DNA of 64,000 nt from ENR-C587 sp942493235 (GCA_942493235.1 OW818676.1:2852001-2916000); one strand, 5' to 3'. Counted from the stretch's first letter, positions 27,660-38,703 are shown. Numbers and translations are program-made. Notes: generated by a model from the sequence alone, not told the origin.

Positions 27660-27695
27660 AAACCCTTATAAATTTCAATTTATAAGGGTTTTTTG
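27660..27695 (+). terminator. Terminator of tRNA-Leu
   Basis: AAACCCTTATAAATT and AATTTATAAGGGTTT form a long stem with a tiny loop, followed by TTTTT. It separates the tRNA from dnaE. Confidence 0.85.
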
Positions 27696-27777
27696 TATTT
27701 TATTCCAATTTGTTGAAAACTTTTCAAAAAAAAATACTAATTTGAAGTACTTAATTAAACAATAAGGAATTATATAA

Positions 27778-30700
27778 ATGAGTGATTTCGTACATCTTCA
27801 TAACCATACGCATTTTTCGTTATTAGATGCCGCCTGCACCACAGACCAATTGATTAAAGCCGCTGTAGCCGACGAGCATAAAGCATTAGCACTGACTGAC
27901 CACGGTGTAATGTATGGCTGTTACGAGTTCTATAAAAAATGCTACAAATCCGAAATAAAACCAATTCTTGGATTTGAAGCTTACGTAGCCAAAACAAATA
28001 GATTCGATAAAAATATAGATAAAGCTTCAAAGTCTCGAAAAGGCAATTATTACCATTTGGTGCTTCTGGCTAAAGATTTTAATGGATATAAAAACCTGAT
28101 GAAGCTCACCACTCTGGGGCATACCGAAGGCTTTTACTATCGACCGAGAATTGATAAAGAGCTATTAGAGAAATACCATGAAGGAATTATCGCCACATCA
28201 GCATGCTTGGGAGGAGTAGTCAGCAAACCTATTGCAGACGGAGAGTACGAACTCGCCCGAGAAATGGCTCAGTATTACAAAGACTTATTCGGTGATGATT
28301 TCTATATAGAATTGCAAAATCACGGTTTAGCCAAAGACCCGCTGATATTAGAGAAAGCACCGGAAATTGCACGCGAATTCGGAATTAAATTGGTCGCTAC
28401 CAATGATATTCACTATATTAAAAAAGAGCATGCTATAGCCCATAATATTATGCTTATGATTAACAAAGAAAACACTTCGGGCAATGAATTACCCGATATA
28501 AATAATTTGCGGTACGGTACCAAAGAGTATTATTTTAAAACTAAAAAACAAATGCACGAGCTTTTTAAAGATTTTCCTGATTCGCTCGAAAATACTATGG
28601 AGATTGCAGATAAATGCGATGTGAAATTCGAGAAGAAACTCTTTATGCCTATCTTCCCTATTCCTAAAGAATCAAAAGCCGAGAATTTAGATGATTATTT
28701 CGAGGAACTATCTTATAAAGGATTTGAAGAACGATATCCCGATGCTAACCAAGAATGTAAAGACAGATTAAGATTTGAATTAGATGTAATCAGAAATATG
28801 GGATTTCCGGGTTACTTTTTAATAGTTCAAGATTTTGTAAATGCAGCAAAACATAAGCTCGGCGTTAGTGTTGGTCCAGGTAGAGGTTCTGCCGCCGGTT
28901 CAATGGTAGCATATTGCTTAGGAATTACCAACGTTGACCCCATCCCATATAATCTGCTATTTGAAAGATTTTTAAATCCAGACCGCGTGTCAATGCCCGA
29001 TATTGATATTGACTTTGCCGACATTAAACGCGAAAAAGTAATTGAATATGTAAAAGAGAAGTACGGGGCAAGTTCGGTTTCTCAAATCATTACATTCGGA
29101 AAATTATCATGCAAAGCAGTACTTAAAGATGTAGGCAGAGTACTTGGAATTCCCCATACGGAAATTAATAAAATCACAGCTAAAATCCCTACAATTCAAG
29201 GTAAAGTAACACCACTTGTGGAAGCACTTGAACTGGCTGACTTAAAGGAATTCAAAGAAACAACTGACCCAAAAATGAAACAGCTCAAGGAGTATTCAAT
29301 TCTATTAGAAGGATTTTACAGACATTCGTCGGTACACGCCGCCGGTGTAGTTATTGCTCCGGACGAAGTATATCAATTCGTACCTTTAGTCAAAAAAGAC
29401 CAAGAAATGGTCAGTCAATACTCTATGAACGACCTCGAAGATGCCGGACTCTTGAAAATGGACTTTTTAGGGCTTAGGACATTAACAATTATTGACGATA
29501 CTTTAGAGCTAATTAAGAAAAATTATGGAATTGACGTTGATATAGATAAAATTGATTTTAATGACGGAAAAACTTACGACTTGTTTGCCAAAGGACAGAC
29601 TCAAGCGATATTCCAGTTTGAAAGTAAAGGAATGCAGGAATATCTAATGCAGTTAAAGCCAAAAAATTTAGAGGAAATTACTGCAATGAACGCCTTATAC
29701 AGACCGGGACCAATGGCAAATATACCTGATTTTATTGATAGGAAATTCGAACGCAAACAGATTTCTTATATTCATAATATTATGGATAAATCATTACATA
29801 ATACTTACGGCATTATAGTGTATCAAGAGCAAGTAATGCAATTAGTAAGAGATATTGCAGGCTTCTCTCTAGGTCAAGCCGATATTTTGCGTCGTGCAAT
29901 GGGTAAAAAGAAAAAAGAACTCATGGACGAGCAGAAACCTCTTTTTGTAGAAGGTGCTAAAAAAAATGGAGTTGAGAAAAAAGAAGCAGAAGAAATATTT
30001 GATTTAATTCTGGAATTTGCTAAATACGGATTTAATAAATCGCACTCTTTGGCATATTCATATTTGGCATATCAGACCGCTTGGTTGAAAGCAAATTATA
30101 CAGCCGAATTTTTAGCTGCCAATATGACTGCGGAAATGAGTAGTTTAGATAAAATTGTTCAGTTAATTGATGAAGCCGAGAAATTCGGTATAAAAGTGCT
30201 ACCGCCTGATGTAAATCTCTCCATTGATAAATTCACAGTTGAAGATGGGCAAATCTATTTCGGAATGGCTGCAATTAAAAATGTCGGTAAAGGTGCCGTT
30301 GAAAGTATAGTCAGCGTTCGTGAAAAAGCAAAGTTCACCTCATTCTACGATTTCTGTGCCAGATGCGACTCTCGCCAAATCAACAAAAGAGTACTTGAAG
30401 CTTTGATTTGCTCCGGTGCTTTTGATTCGATTAATAAGCATAGAGCCGCTCAGTTTGAAGCAATTGAGAGCGGTATCACATATTCCAAAGCTATGCAAAA
30501 CAGACAAGAATCGTCTATGGATAGTTTATTCGGAGGTACTGCAGCTGAAAAGTTATCTGAGCCTGCACTGCCGAATATTGACCATTGGAGCGAGAACGAC
30601 AGATTAGAAAAAGAAAAAGAATATTTAAATTTCTATATCAGCGGTCATCCGCTAAATCAGTATAAACCATACATTGATTCTTTATCAACATTAAAATTAG

Positions 30701-31230
30701 GCGACAGAGAAAGCTCTGTGATAGGTCATCAAGTTAGGATATGCGGGTTGATTTCTACTATTAGAGTCCGACTTGATAAAAGAAATAATTCCATTGCATT
30801 TGTCGGATTAGAGGATTTCAGTGGAAAAGCTGAATGTATATTTTGGAGCGATTCATACTCGAATAATATTCAATATTTAAGCGAAAATAATTGCGTTATG
30901 ATGATTGGCAAATCCGAATTAGATGGCGAAAATCTAAAGATAGTAATCGAGAAAGTACTACCGATAGAGGAAGCTGCTAAGCAATTTGCAAAAGGTTATA
31001 GTATCTGGCTCGATTATACTAATTTTGACATGGCTAAATTAGAGGAATTAAAAAATTGTTGCGTTGATGAAACTGCCAATACCGATATATTATTTAATAT
31101 ATTGAATCTTCCGACTGCTGCAAAAAAACGCTATATTGCTCATGATTTAAAAATTGGAATGAAACGCGAATGTATTGATAAAGTAATGAAAATATTCGGT
31201 AACGATATGGTTAGATTGTTTACAAATTAA
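27778..31230 (+). CDS. dnaE: DNA polymerase III subunit alpha
   Basis: 1150 residues, replicative polymerase of the DnaE1 type. The PHP domain occupies about 1-275 (HLHNHTHFSLLDAA). The catalytic palm has GPGRGSAAGS and MPDIDIDFAD with Asp408 and Asp410. Fingers and tandem HhH (ALYRPGPMANIPDF) follow, then an OB-fold near 985-1060 (ICGLISTIRVRLDKRNN). AAGGA precedes the ATG. The PHP motif HNHTHFSLL retains its metal-binding His residues, so proofreading or pyrophosphatase activity is possible; this is not settled by reading. Confidence 0.97.
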   Translation: MSDFVHLHNHTHFSLLDAACTTDQLIKAAVADEHKALALTDHGVMYGCYEFYKKCYKSEIKPILGFEAYVAKTNRFDKNIDKASKSRKGNYYHLVLLAKDFNGYKNLMKLTTLGHTEGFYYRPRIDKELLEKYHEGIIATSACLGGVVSKPIADGEYELAREMAQYYKDLFGDDFYIELQNHGLAKDPLILEKAPEIAREFGIKLVATNDIHYIKKEHAIAHNIMLMINKENTSGNELPDINNLRYGTKEYYFKTKKQMHELFKDFPDSLENTMEIADKCDVKFEKKLFMPIFPIPKESKAENLDDYFEELSYKGFEERYPDANQECKDRLRFELDVIRNMGFPGYFLIVQDFVNAAKHKLGVSVGPGRGSAAGSMVAYCLGITNVDPIPYNLLFERFLNPDRVSMPDIDIDFADIKREKVIEYVKEKYGASSVSQIITFGKLSCKAVLKDVGRVLGIPHTEINKITAKIPTIQGKVTPLVEALELADLKEFKETTDPKMKQLKEYSILLEGFYRHSSVHAAGVVIAPDEVYQFVPLVKKDQEMVSQYSMNDLEDAGLLKMDFLGLRTLTIIDDTLELIKKNYGIDVDIDKIDFNDGKTYDLFAKGQTQAIFQFESKGMQEYLMQLKPKNLEEITAMNALYRPGPMANIPDFIDRKFERKQISYIHNIMDKSLHNTYGIIVYQEQVMQLVRDIAGFSLGQADILRRAMGKKKKELMDEQKPLFVEGAKKNGVEKKEAEEIFDLILEFAKYGFNKSHSLAYSYLAYQTAWLKANYTAEFLAANMTAEMSSLDKIVQLIDEAEKFGIKVLPPDVNLSIDKFTVEDGQIYFGMAAIKNVGKGAVESIVSVREKAKFTSFYDFCARCDSRQINKRVLEALICSGAFDSINKHRAAQFEAIESGITYSKAMQNRQESSMDSLFGGTAAEKLSEPALPNIDHWSENDRLEKEKEYLNFYISGHPLNQYKPYIDSLSTLKLGDRESSVIGHQVRICGLISTIRVRLDKRNNSIAFVGLEDFSGKAECIFWSDSYSNNIQYLSENNCVMMIGKSELDGENLKIVIEKVLPIEEAAKQFAKGYSIWLDYTNFDMAKLEELKNCCVDETANTDILFNILNLPTAAKKRYIAHDLKIGMKRECIDKVMKIFGNDMVRLFTN

Positions 31231-31496
31231 TTTTTTTAGTTTTCATAAAATAGAATATTTCCTTGCATATTAATATTTTTTATATTATATTGTAATTGAA
31301 TTTAATTATCAGATAGAAGATATCTTTATTCTATGTTAGCAAACACTATCAGTAATATTTTCGATTTAAAATTTACAAATAGAGTTTAGTTTTTGATATA
31401 TTATACTTCGATTCGGTTGAATAAATATTCTGCTTTTGGAATTACAAATTCGGAAATATTTCTCTTTTCATTTATATGAGGTAATTTGTGAAAATT

Positions 31497-33632
31497 ATGA
31501 GCTACTTAATTTTGATGTTTTTATCAGTTAAAGTAATTGCACAGCCAAGCTATGAAACAATTTGGAGTCATTTTTCTCCATTTATTTCTACAATAATTGA
31601 TAATTCAGAGAATTGCAAATGGATAGTATTGACAGGTTCTTACAAAGGGTTAGTGCTAAAAAGCAAAAAAGATAAACTTGAATTTTACGACACTATAAAA
31701 GTAGCCGGATATGGGTATTTTACTTTTGATAACAAGTTTATAAGCATTGATACGGAGAACAAACTATTATTTACCTATAGACCCGAAGAAAAGCAAACCG
31801 ACACAATAAACTTAGATTTTGTTGATTTCTCTTATGGTAACCTATTATTCTTTAATGAATCTTACATTGCTATGAATAACAATTCTACGACAAATTCAAT
31901 TATTTACGATGTAAAAAACAAAAAAGTAGAAAAGGAATTTCTTCGTAGTGAGGGTTTCCCAAATGATAAATTGGTTATTTCGGAAGATAACTCATTTGTT
32001 ATTGGTATGTATGCATATAAATTATATAAATACGATTTCATAGAGCATTCGATTACATTTAATATAGATATACCGGTCATAGGCAGTGGTTCATTTAAAC
32101 TTAATAAGCCCATAGATACGACTGTAATCATCTCTAATAGTGGCTATTTCCTTTCATATAGTACTAATTCTGGGGACACGATAGTAACCCAAAGAGCAGC
32201 AACAGGTGCTTTTGTACTATTAAATAGAGAAGCAAATCAGTTTTATTTTGATGATATTTTTCTTAGCGACTCAACAAATTTTGTAATTTATAATTATTTA
32301 ACTGGTGAAAGAATAAATAGAAGTACTGCTACGGAGAACATCACAAAATTTATCAAAATTGAAGGGCAAGATACTCTTTTTTATTCGTACATAAATAGAA
32401 ACGCTAATTCAATCCTGATAAATACGTTTAATTATAACAGTAAACAGATTGATACAGCATTTCATTATTCAACAATAGATTCATTATTAAAGTGCACTAC
32501 TATTACGCCATTTAAATATTATTCGATTTATAATGATAAATTTTTAGCCAACCAAAATATATACTATATACAAAACAACAAGCAAATTGAAAGTAACTTT
32601 AATCCGGAATATAATTATTATAAATATGATAATAATAGCTTATATTTTTCAGCTAATGATTCTCAATTTATTGTTGTTGATTTAATTAGTAAAGAGCCAA
32701 TTGATACAATCCTAAAAACATCAGCCGAGAAAGGAGAAGACCATTACCAATTTTCTCATAACAAAAAATATTTAATATCTTCTAATTACAAGAATTTACG
32801 GGAATCAAAAGATACAATAATGATTTATCAAAGTGGTGATAGCGAATATATTGAATTTTTTGACTTTAATAATAATTATATTTTATCTTCAAAAACAAAA
32901 TCCACAGAATATGATACAGAGTATGAAATTATTAATAAAATCATAAGTATTAATGACACTTCTGTCCTTTTCGAATATTCATTTCAACGCCCTATATTCA
33001 GTAAAGTCAGCAGTCCGGTAATGCTAAAAGATAATTCCGAAATTGCATATTTTATGCCATCTGATTCAACTATTCGATTCAGAATGATTCAAACCGGAGA
33101 AGAAAAATCTCTTAAAGTTAATGGAATAGCTTTAAATCTTACTATATCCGAAGATAATAAATATATAGCTGCTGGGATATATAATAATGATGATAGCAAA
33201 ATTCAACGAATTGAAATTATCAATTTTGAAACTAAAGAACTTGTAATAACTATAGAAAGAAGCTTTAATTTTGTAGTCAATTATTTATTTTCAGATGATT
33301 TGAAATATTTGCTACTATTCGATTATGATAATAACATTGACGCAATACAGCTTAATCTACTATCTTCTTCAATTGATTTACTAAATCAAGATATTGAGTC
33401 TTTAATTAATATATACCCTAATCCGGCAAGAGACTTAATTAATATTAAAACAGATATTGAAATTGACAACGTATCTATTATTGATATTAACGGGCAAATA
33501 GTTAATTCGTTCAATTGCATATCAACAGAAAACTACTCATCAAATATAAAATATTTACCAAATGGTACTTATTTTATTAAGGTTGTAGTCGGAAATAACA
33601 TTATTACTAAGAAGTTTATTATAGATAAATAG
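31497..33632 (+). CDS. Secreted WD40-like propeller protein with T9SS sorting domain
   Basis: 711 residues from ATG 31497. A GTG at 31488 has the better-spaced GAGG and would give three more residues, so either start is possible. Signal peptide MSYLILMFLSVKVIAQ. The body has weakly repeated strands of the propeller type (DKFLANQNIYYI, NKKYLISSNY, DNKYIAAGIYN, DDLKYLLLF). A T9SS type A sorting domain closes it (about 635-711: IYPNPARDLINIKT, IIDINGQIV, YLPNGTYFIKVVV). No enzyme motif is visible. Convergent with the Omp28-like gene; a shared terminator follows. Confidence 0.87.
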   Translation: MSYLILMFLSVKVIAQPSYETIWSHFSPFISTIIDNSENCKWIVLTGSYKGLVLKSKKDKLEFYDTIKVAGYGYFTFDNKFISIDTENKLLFTYRPEEKQTDTINLDFVDFSYGNLLFFNESYIAMNNNSTTNSIIYDVKNKKVEKEFLRSEGFPNDKLVISEDNSFVIGMYAYKLYKYDFIEHSITFNIDIPVIGSGSFKLNKPIDTTVIISNSGYFLSYSTNSGDTIVTQRAATGAFVLLNREANQFYFDDIFLSDSTNFVIYNYLTGERINRSTATENITKFIKIEGQDTLFYSYINRNANSILINTFNYNSKQIDTAFHYSTIDSLLKCTTITPFKYYSIYNDKFLANQNIYYIQNNKQIESNFNPEYNYYKYDNNSLYFSANDSQFIVVDLISKEPIDTILKTSAEKGEDHYQFSHNKKYLISSNYKNLRESKDTIMIYQSGDSEYIEFFDFNNNYILSSKTKSTEYDTEYEIINKIISINDTSVLFEYSFQRPIFSKVSSPVMLKDNSEIAYFMPSDSTIRFRMIQTGEEKSLKVNGIALNLTISEDNKYIAAGIYNNDDSKIQRIEIINFETKELVITIERSFNFVVNYLFSDDLKYLLLFDYDNNIDAIQLNLLSSSIDLLNQDIESLINIYPNPARDLINIKTDIEIDNVSIIDINGQIVNSFNCISTENYSSNIKYLPNGTYFIKVVVGNNIITKKFIIDK

Positions 33633-33662
33633 TTTTGTAAATCAAATTATTTGCTTTTTTTA

Positions 33663-33685
33663 CTTACCACGCGAAGCGTGGTAAG
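33663..33685. repeat. 23-bp perfect palindrome (REP-like)
   Basis: CTTACCACGC-gaa-GCGTGGTAAG: 10-bp perfect arms. It resembles the AAGCGTGGGGTTGTAAGAAGTG stretch near 45921, suggesting a dispersed REP-like family. Confidence 0.75.
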
Positions 33686-33720
33686 AAGTATATAAATTCC
33701 TCCCCGGACACACTCTAACC

Positions 33721-33752
33721 AAAAAGGGCTCAAATAATTGAGCCCTTTTGAT
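33721..33752. terminator. Bidirectional terminator between convergent T9SS genes
   Basis: AAAAGGGCTCAA and TTGAGCCCTTTT form a perfect stem with A- and T-runs on both sides, so it can end transcription from either strand. Confidence 0.88.
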
Positions 33753-33790
33753 TATATTTGAATTAACTATTCAAATATCTAATAATTAAA

Positions 33791-36565
33791 CTATTTAGCA
33801 ATAATAAACGGAACCGTTACAGTTTCGCCATTAATTATAGCTAAAATTGTGTAAGAGCCGGCAGCAAATTTTGAAGCATCAATAGTTACATCATATTTGC
33901 CCAGCGTATATTCGCCATTAAATAAATCAGCTACTTTTTTACCTGTAGCGTCAACTAATGATAAACTTACACTCTTATATCCGTCATCATTGACATCAAG
34001 TTTGATAGTACCGTTACTAACTATAGGATTAGGTAAGACTTCAATTTTTACTGATTTATCAGATGTCTCAGCGACAGAACTCGGATCAAATACTTTACCG
34101 ATATATGTTACATTAATCGCAGGATTTGATTCATCATTAGTTTGAATATATAATTTTCCGTTATAAGTACCTGCATTCCATGAGCTTAAAGAGATAATAA
34201 GCTTATGAGTTGCAGTTGGCAAAACCTTAATTTCCGGCAAACCCTCATCGCCTTTTGCAATAGAATATACTAATCCGTCATTTGTGTCCCAAGAAATTTC
34301 ATCAATAATTAGCTCACCGGTACCAATGTTCGTAATTTGCAATGTATCATATTTTACTGAATCGATAGCTACAGAGTCAAAATCAACACTTGTAGTATTA
34401 ATTTTGATTTCAGGAATTAAAACATCACCAATACCGGAACCTACAATTACGACATAATAATCATTGTTTATAATAGAATTAGAAACTATTCTAATATTTG
34501 CATCATAATCTACTCCATCTTCAGTAGGAGTAAAAGAGAAATTGACGGTATGCTTATCACCTAAGTTTAACGATGGTATATCAGTATTTCCACTGGTGAT
34601 TTCAAACTCTTCATCGCCGTCAATCGAGATTTCCGATATTTTCAATTGTTTAGCACCTTTATTTTCAATTGTGAAAGAGCCATAGGCACTGGTACCTTTT
34701 TTAACTTTTCCTAAATCTATATAATCAGTATTAAATTTAGCTTTAGGTTCAGAGGAAACATCGCTCATTAACCAATCAATTATTGCTAAAGCAACTGTAT
34801 TTCTTACTGTTGTAGTTTTAATAGCTTCAAGCCCGAAAGACATATAAGCTATTCTTGCAGATTCACCTACTTCAGCTCTAACGCCGGATATTGAATTAGT
34901 ATTGTTATCAGTATATACGAAAGGTTTACCAACAGCATCATCAGCTAGAACTAATGAATCAGTATAGACTATATAATAAGGATGAGCAGGATTTTCATAT
35001 TGATTGCAAGTAATACTACCGATTTTTGTTCCGATAGCATCAGAGCTTACACCACGGATTTTATATTCAACAACTCCTGTTATATAACCTTCATTATCTG
35101 TTTGAACTCTCTGATGAGGGACAGCACCTATAATTCCAAGATTATCCTGAAGTAAGAATTTTAATGCAGTCGAAGTAGTTTGACCAGAGAATGAAAGGAA
35201 AGCACCTAATTCGTGAGTATAAAATACTCTTTTTCCGGCATCAAGCATAGATTCAATAGCTGTCAACATAGTAAGCCCAATACCTGAAGCATCAGCTACA
35301 GTTGAGGTATTAGAGTAATCCACACCGAAAGTAGCTAAATCAAATTGATTAGGGTTATACTCGGTTAAAATACCTGTTTCGTATAATAGAATATATACTA
35401 CATCTTTTTTATAAGTTGCCGATGATTCCATAGCTAAATAAGCAAAATAAGTATTTGCACCTAAACCACCGTAACAAGCCATCTTAGCATCTTGAGTCAA
35501 CATATAGAAATTTAGAGAATCTGGATCAGGAATTTTCCCGGTCGCTTTAGGAATAGCTTTAACATTAATATTTGCAAAGAAAGCTTCATCATTTGATGTG
35601 ATTGTTACTTTTACATTTTTAGTTTCACCGGGATCTAAAGATACTGAAGTAACATCAAGAGCCACAGTACACTCATTTGAGAAAACTGATAAGCCGTTTG
35701 AAACAGAAATGTCAAAGTCTGCTTTTACCGAATTCGGATTATTTACTTTTATGATTTTTTCAAAAGAAGTATTTCTACCCATTTTGTTAAATTTTGTACC
35801 ATCAAGAGAAATGTCAGCTTTTATTAATTTTGACATTAAATTAGTTCCTGCTTGAAGAACTTCTTTAGAATTATCATTTTGAACAAAAGCAACTACATAA
35901 AGTTGCGAAGCTGCATAAGTTGACTTAGGAGTATAAGATACATTAACCTCTTGACTTCCACCGGAAACTACCGTTAAAGGAGTCCCGTTTGAATTCGGAA
36001 GTACTTCGCGAGCTACCCAATTATGAACCGGTTCACCATTGCTGCCGGTAAAAAGAACTTTATACTCTACAATATATATTTTCAAACTGGAACCTGATAT
36101 CGCAGTTGAGGATGCAACCTTAACTTTAACATTTGAAGTAGTTCCGGTTTTTGATTCGGTAATTGTTAATGTAATAGGAGACATAACCCCCTTCAAAGCT
36201 TCAAAATCTGGAATTAATGTATTAATATTACCGGGATGCCCGCTGATAGTGCCATTTGCAACTAAATGAGGTACTCCGTTTATACCATAATAACCAAATC
36301 TTGCGTTACTCATAGGAACATTATTTAAATACATAGGATCCAGGTCATCAGGATAGTAGAAATGGAACTTAATAGGAATAGCTACATCATAGTGAGATTC
36401 CATTATTGGGTCAACTGTGGGCCAAGTTTGGGCACAAGGACCACAGCCGGAATTTGTAAACCCCTCAAGTAACATCATACGTTGAGAGTCAGCTTTAGCA
36501 CTTTGCATACTAAATACTATTATACATAGTATAGCAAGGCTAAATAAAAGGGTAATTTTTTTCAT
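33791..36565 (-). CDS. Omp28/thioredoxin-fold secreted protein with ASH domains and T9SS sorting domain
   Basis: 924 residues from ATG 36565, which has GGAGAA upstream; an ATG at 36592 would add nine residues. Signal peptide about 1-25. Thioredoxin-like domain of the Omp28 type with CGPC at 41-44 and a cis-Pro-like GVPHL. Then a beta domain (about 260-350), a middle domain (about 365-630) resembling Rossmann-like modules in secreted peptidase-related proteins (uncertain), and two ASH/choice-of-anchor repeats (LGKVKKGTSAYGSFTIENKG; VAIDSVKYDTLQITNIGTG). A T9SS sorting domain ends it (LPNPIVSNGTIKLD, LVDATGKKV, FAAGSYTILAI). Surface redox or adhesion roles are possible; none is shown. Confidence 0.87.
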   Translation of the reverse strand: MKKITLLFSLAILCIIVFSMQSAKADSQRMMLLEGFTNSGCGPCAQTWPTVDPIMESHYDVAIPIKFHFYYPDDLDPMYLNNVPMSNARFGYYGINGVPHLVANGTISGHPGNINTLIPDFEALKGVMSPITLTITESKTGTTSNVKVKVASSTAISGSSLKIYIVEYKVLFTGSNGEPVHNWVAREVLPNSNGTPLTVVSGGSQEVNVSYTPKSTYAASQLYVVAFVQNDNSKEVLQAGTNLMSKLIKADISLDGTKFNKMGRNTSFEKIIKVNNPNSVKADFDISVSNGLSVFSNECTVALDVTSVSLDPGETKNVKVTITSNDEAFFANINVKAIPKATGKIPDPDSLNFYMLTQDAKMACYGGLGANTYFAYLAMESSATYKKDVVYILLYETGILTEYNPNQFDLATFGVDYSNTSTVADASGIGLTMLTAIESMLDAGKRVFYTHELGAFLSFSGQTTSTALKFLLQDNLGIIGAVPHQRVQTDNEGYITGVVEYKIRGVSSDAIGTKIGSITCNQYENPAHPYYIVYTDSLVLADDAVGKPFVYTDNNTNSISGVRAEVGESARIAYMSFGLEAIKTTTVRNTVALAIIDWLMSDVSSEPKAKFNTDYIDLGKVKKGTSAYGSFTIENKGAKQLKISEISIDGDEEFEITSGNTDIPSLNLGDKHTVNFSFTPTEDGVDYDANIRIVSNSIINNDYYVVIVGSGIGDVLIPEIKINTTSVDFDSVAIDSVKYDTLQITNIGTGELIIDEISWDTNDGLVYSIAKGDEGLPEIKVLPTATHKLIISLSSWNAGTYNGKLYIQTNDESNPAINVTYIGKVFDPSSVAETSDKSVKIEVLPNPIVSNGTIKLDVNDDGYKSVSLSLVDATGKKVADLFNGEYTLGKYDVTIDASKFAAGSYTILAIINGETVTVPFIIAK

Positions 36566-36828
36566 TGGATTTCTCCGGGCATAGTATAACATATTATCTT
36601 AATTTTACAAATTATCAATTCTAAAAATAATCAATTTTTTGCAAATAATTAAACATTATTTTTATTTATTTGCAAATTTTATATATGTATGTTAAAGAAA
36701 TCAGACTTTTGGCTAAAATCTATTTTCCGAATATATCAATTTCAAACAAACTATGTGCAAACAAACACATTATATTTTGCTTTAGAGTCCCAATTACTTA
36801 TAATTATTTTGCAATTAATATAATTATC

Positions 36829-37743
36829 CTAATTTTGAACTTTGCCTTCTTTAGCCTGAATATAAGTCATAGTATTACTTGGGTCTAAAAACATTAACTC
36901 ATTAAAGAACTCATCATCTTTCTCTCCATTGAATATGGTTGCAATTTCATGAGCTTTAGTTTCAAAAAATGCTTGCAACAATACACTGTGAGTAACTAAC
37001 TTATCTCTCTTGTAGTTAGCCATATCTAAAAGTATATTTTTAATTTCGTTTTTACCTTTTTCTTTGTCAAATCCCATTATATCGAGACCATTTATATAAT
37101 ATGCAAACATAAGCCTGCGTACCTCAGAATATCTTAAATCTACTATTTCGTTTACAAAATTATATTTATTAAAAACGCCCGGTTGAGTATTAGTTTCAAA
37201 CCCGACTGCATTAACACTTGATGCCATAACGGCGATATTTCTGGCTTTATCAAATGCAGGACTTCCACCATTGGACTGATAAGTGTCTAAATCAAATCCG
37301 ATAATCATAAGCATATAATAATCTATTATACTTGTAAATTTATCAAATCGCATCGGGTTATATGTAAGGCTTGCCCCCATATTATACTCAAAAGACCAAG
37401 TGTTCTCTAATAATTTCAATACTAACGACATAGCAGGTTCTTCCGTTGGTCCGTCTAATAATCTTTTAGACATGATAAACATTCTGGCAGCAAATATATT
37501 TTTGTTTCCACCACTTAATACTATTTGAATATCAACAGGAATTTTCTCACCTTCCCAGTCAACATCTGAAAATTTTTGATTATCAATATAATTTTCTAAA
37601 TCATTGGCAAGTGATGAAATATAATTTCTGTTCTCAAATGATACTTGCTCCACATTTACAGTAATATTGCAGTCAATTTCTTGAGCATAAGTGGTAACAC
37701 TTAGAAAAAAGCAGAATAACAAGATAATTTTTAAGTAATTCAT
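36829..37743 (-). CDS. porD: PorD/DUF4835-family protein
   Basis: 304 residues from ATG 37743. Signal peptide MNYLKIILLFCFFLSVTTYAQ. The mature part begins EIDCNITVNVEQV and contains the family's conserved FAARMFIMSKR-like and WSFEYNMGASLTYNPMRFD-like stretches (shown by position: residues about 70-130). DUF4835 proteins are near-universal in Bacteroidota and are annotated as T9SS protein PorD; the role is poorly defined. Fits with the four T9SS cargo proteins in the window. Not next to the usual neighbours (coaBC, recN). Confidence 0.8.
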   Translation of the reverse strand: MNYLKIILLFCFFLSVTTYAQEIDCNITVNVEQVSFENRNYISSLANDLENYIDNQKFSDVDWEGEKIPVDIQIVLSGGNKNIFAARMFIMSKRLLDGPTEEPAMSLVLKLLENTWSFEYNMGASLTYNPMRFDKFTSIIDYYMLMIIGFDLDTYQSNGGSPAFDKARNIAVMASSVNAVGFETNTQPGVFNKYNFVNEIVDLRYSEVRRLMFAYYINGLDIMGFDKEKGKNEIKNILLDMANYKRDKLVTHSVLLQAFFETKAHEIATIFNGEKDDEFFNELMFLDPSNTMTYIQAKEGKVQN

Positions 37744-37887
37744 AATATTTATTCCCAATTTGCAAATATTTCTTTATTTTTTTATACATATTTATTATAA
37801 TTGTATAAATGTATTAATATTAAAAAAATTGTATAATTTTTCAAAATAATTTACAATTTTTCAAAACGTAAAATACTAAATTTTTTT

Positions 37888-38703
37888 ATGTATAAAGCTA
37901 TAAAAAATATAATAATTCTGATATTTATAAATTTTATGTTATTATTTGGCATAATTGATTTGTTTTGTAATGATTATGCCTATATAAATTCATTTTCGAA
38001 TGCAAGTTCATGCTCAGATTTTGTCAATTTTGATATAGTCAATCCGGCTATAATATATAGAGAAGACAGTTTGAATATAAATTTAGCTTTCTCTCCATAT
38101 CGCTATCAAATGAAGGAATTAAATCCAATTGCTATTAATTTGAATATCCCAATTAGTGGGCAATTGAAAATTTATTCGGATTTATCAGGAATTTTCAATG
38201 ATTTGTATTCAAATTATAAGCTCAATATTTCGAGTGCTTATTCTATTAATAAAGCATTTAGTTTCGGAGCGGGACTAAAATACTCAAGCATAAATATTAA
38301 AGATAATGGAGAATTTTCTGAAATTGATATTTCAATCGGCTCCATTATTGATTTATCAAGAATTTTTTGCATCGGACTATCCGCCGAATTAGGTAATAAT
38401 TATGACAGTACTGATTTCCAAATCAAGCAAATATGCCTTAGTGGCGGAATTATCAATATAGAAAATTTCAATTTTGATTTAGGTTTTAATATAGACATTG
38501 ATAAACAGACTTCAATGATATTCGGTGCTAAATACTATATAAATGAGTCTATTGCATTAAGATTAGCTTACAAAACCCAGCCTAACTCTATTCAAGCCGG
38601 TATAAAAATCAAGCTGTTAAAGTATTTAGAATTATACTATCTATTAGATAAAAATTCAAATCTCGGTTACTCTAATTCACTAATTATCGGAATTGAGCTA
38701 TGA
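37888..38703 (+). CDS. Outer-membrane beta-barrel protein (PorQ/PorV-like)
   Basis: 271 residues. Hydrophobic N-terminus (about 8-26) serving as signal peptide, then alternating amphipathic strands. Start of the mature part, NSFSNASSCSDFVNFDIVNPAI, resembles the 'a.s.aAlGgag.a...d....NPA' opening of PorV/PorQ/UPF0164 barrels. Predicted function is in the outer membrane, possibly with its partner. The stop codon overlaps the ATG of the next gene by four bases (ATGA), so the two are translationally coupled. Confidence 0.75.
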   Translation: MYKAIKNIIILIFINFMLLFGIIDLFCNDYAYINSFSNASSCSDFVNFDIVNPAIIYREDSLNINLAFSPYRYQMKELNPIAINLNIPISGQLKIYSDLSGIFNDLYSNYKLNISSAYSINKAFSFGAGLKYSSINIKDNGEFSEIDISIGSIIDLSRIFCIGLSAELGNNYDSTDFQIKQICLSGGIINIENFNFDLGFNIDIDKQTSMIFGAKYYINESIALRLAYKTQPNSIQAGIKIKLLKYLELYYLLDKNSNLGYSNSLIIGIEL

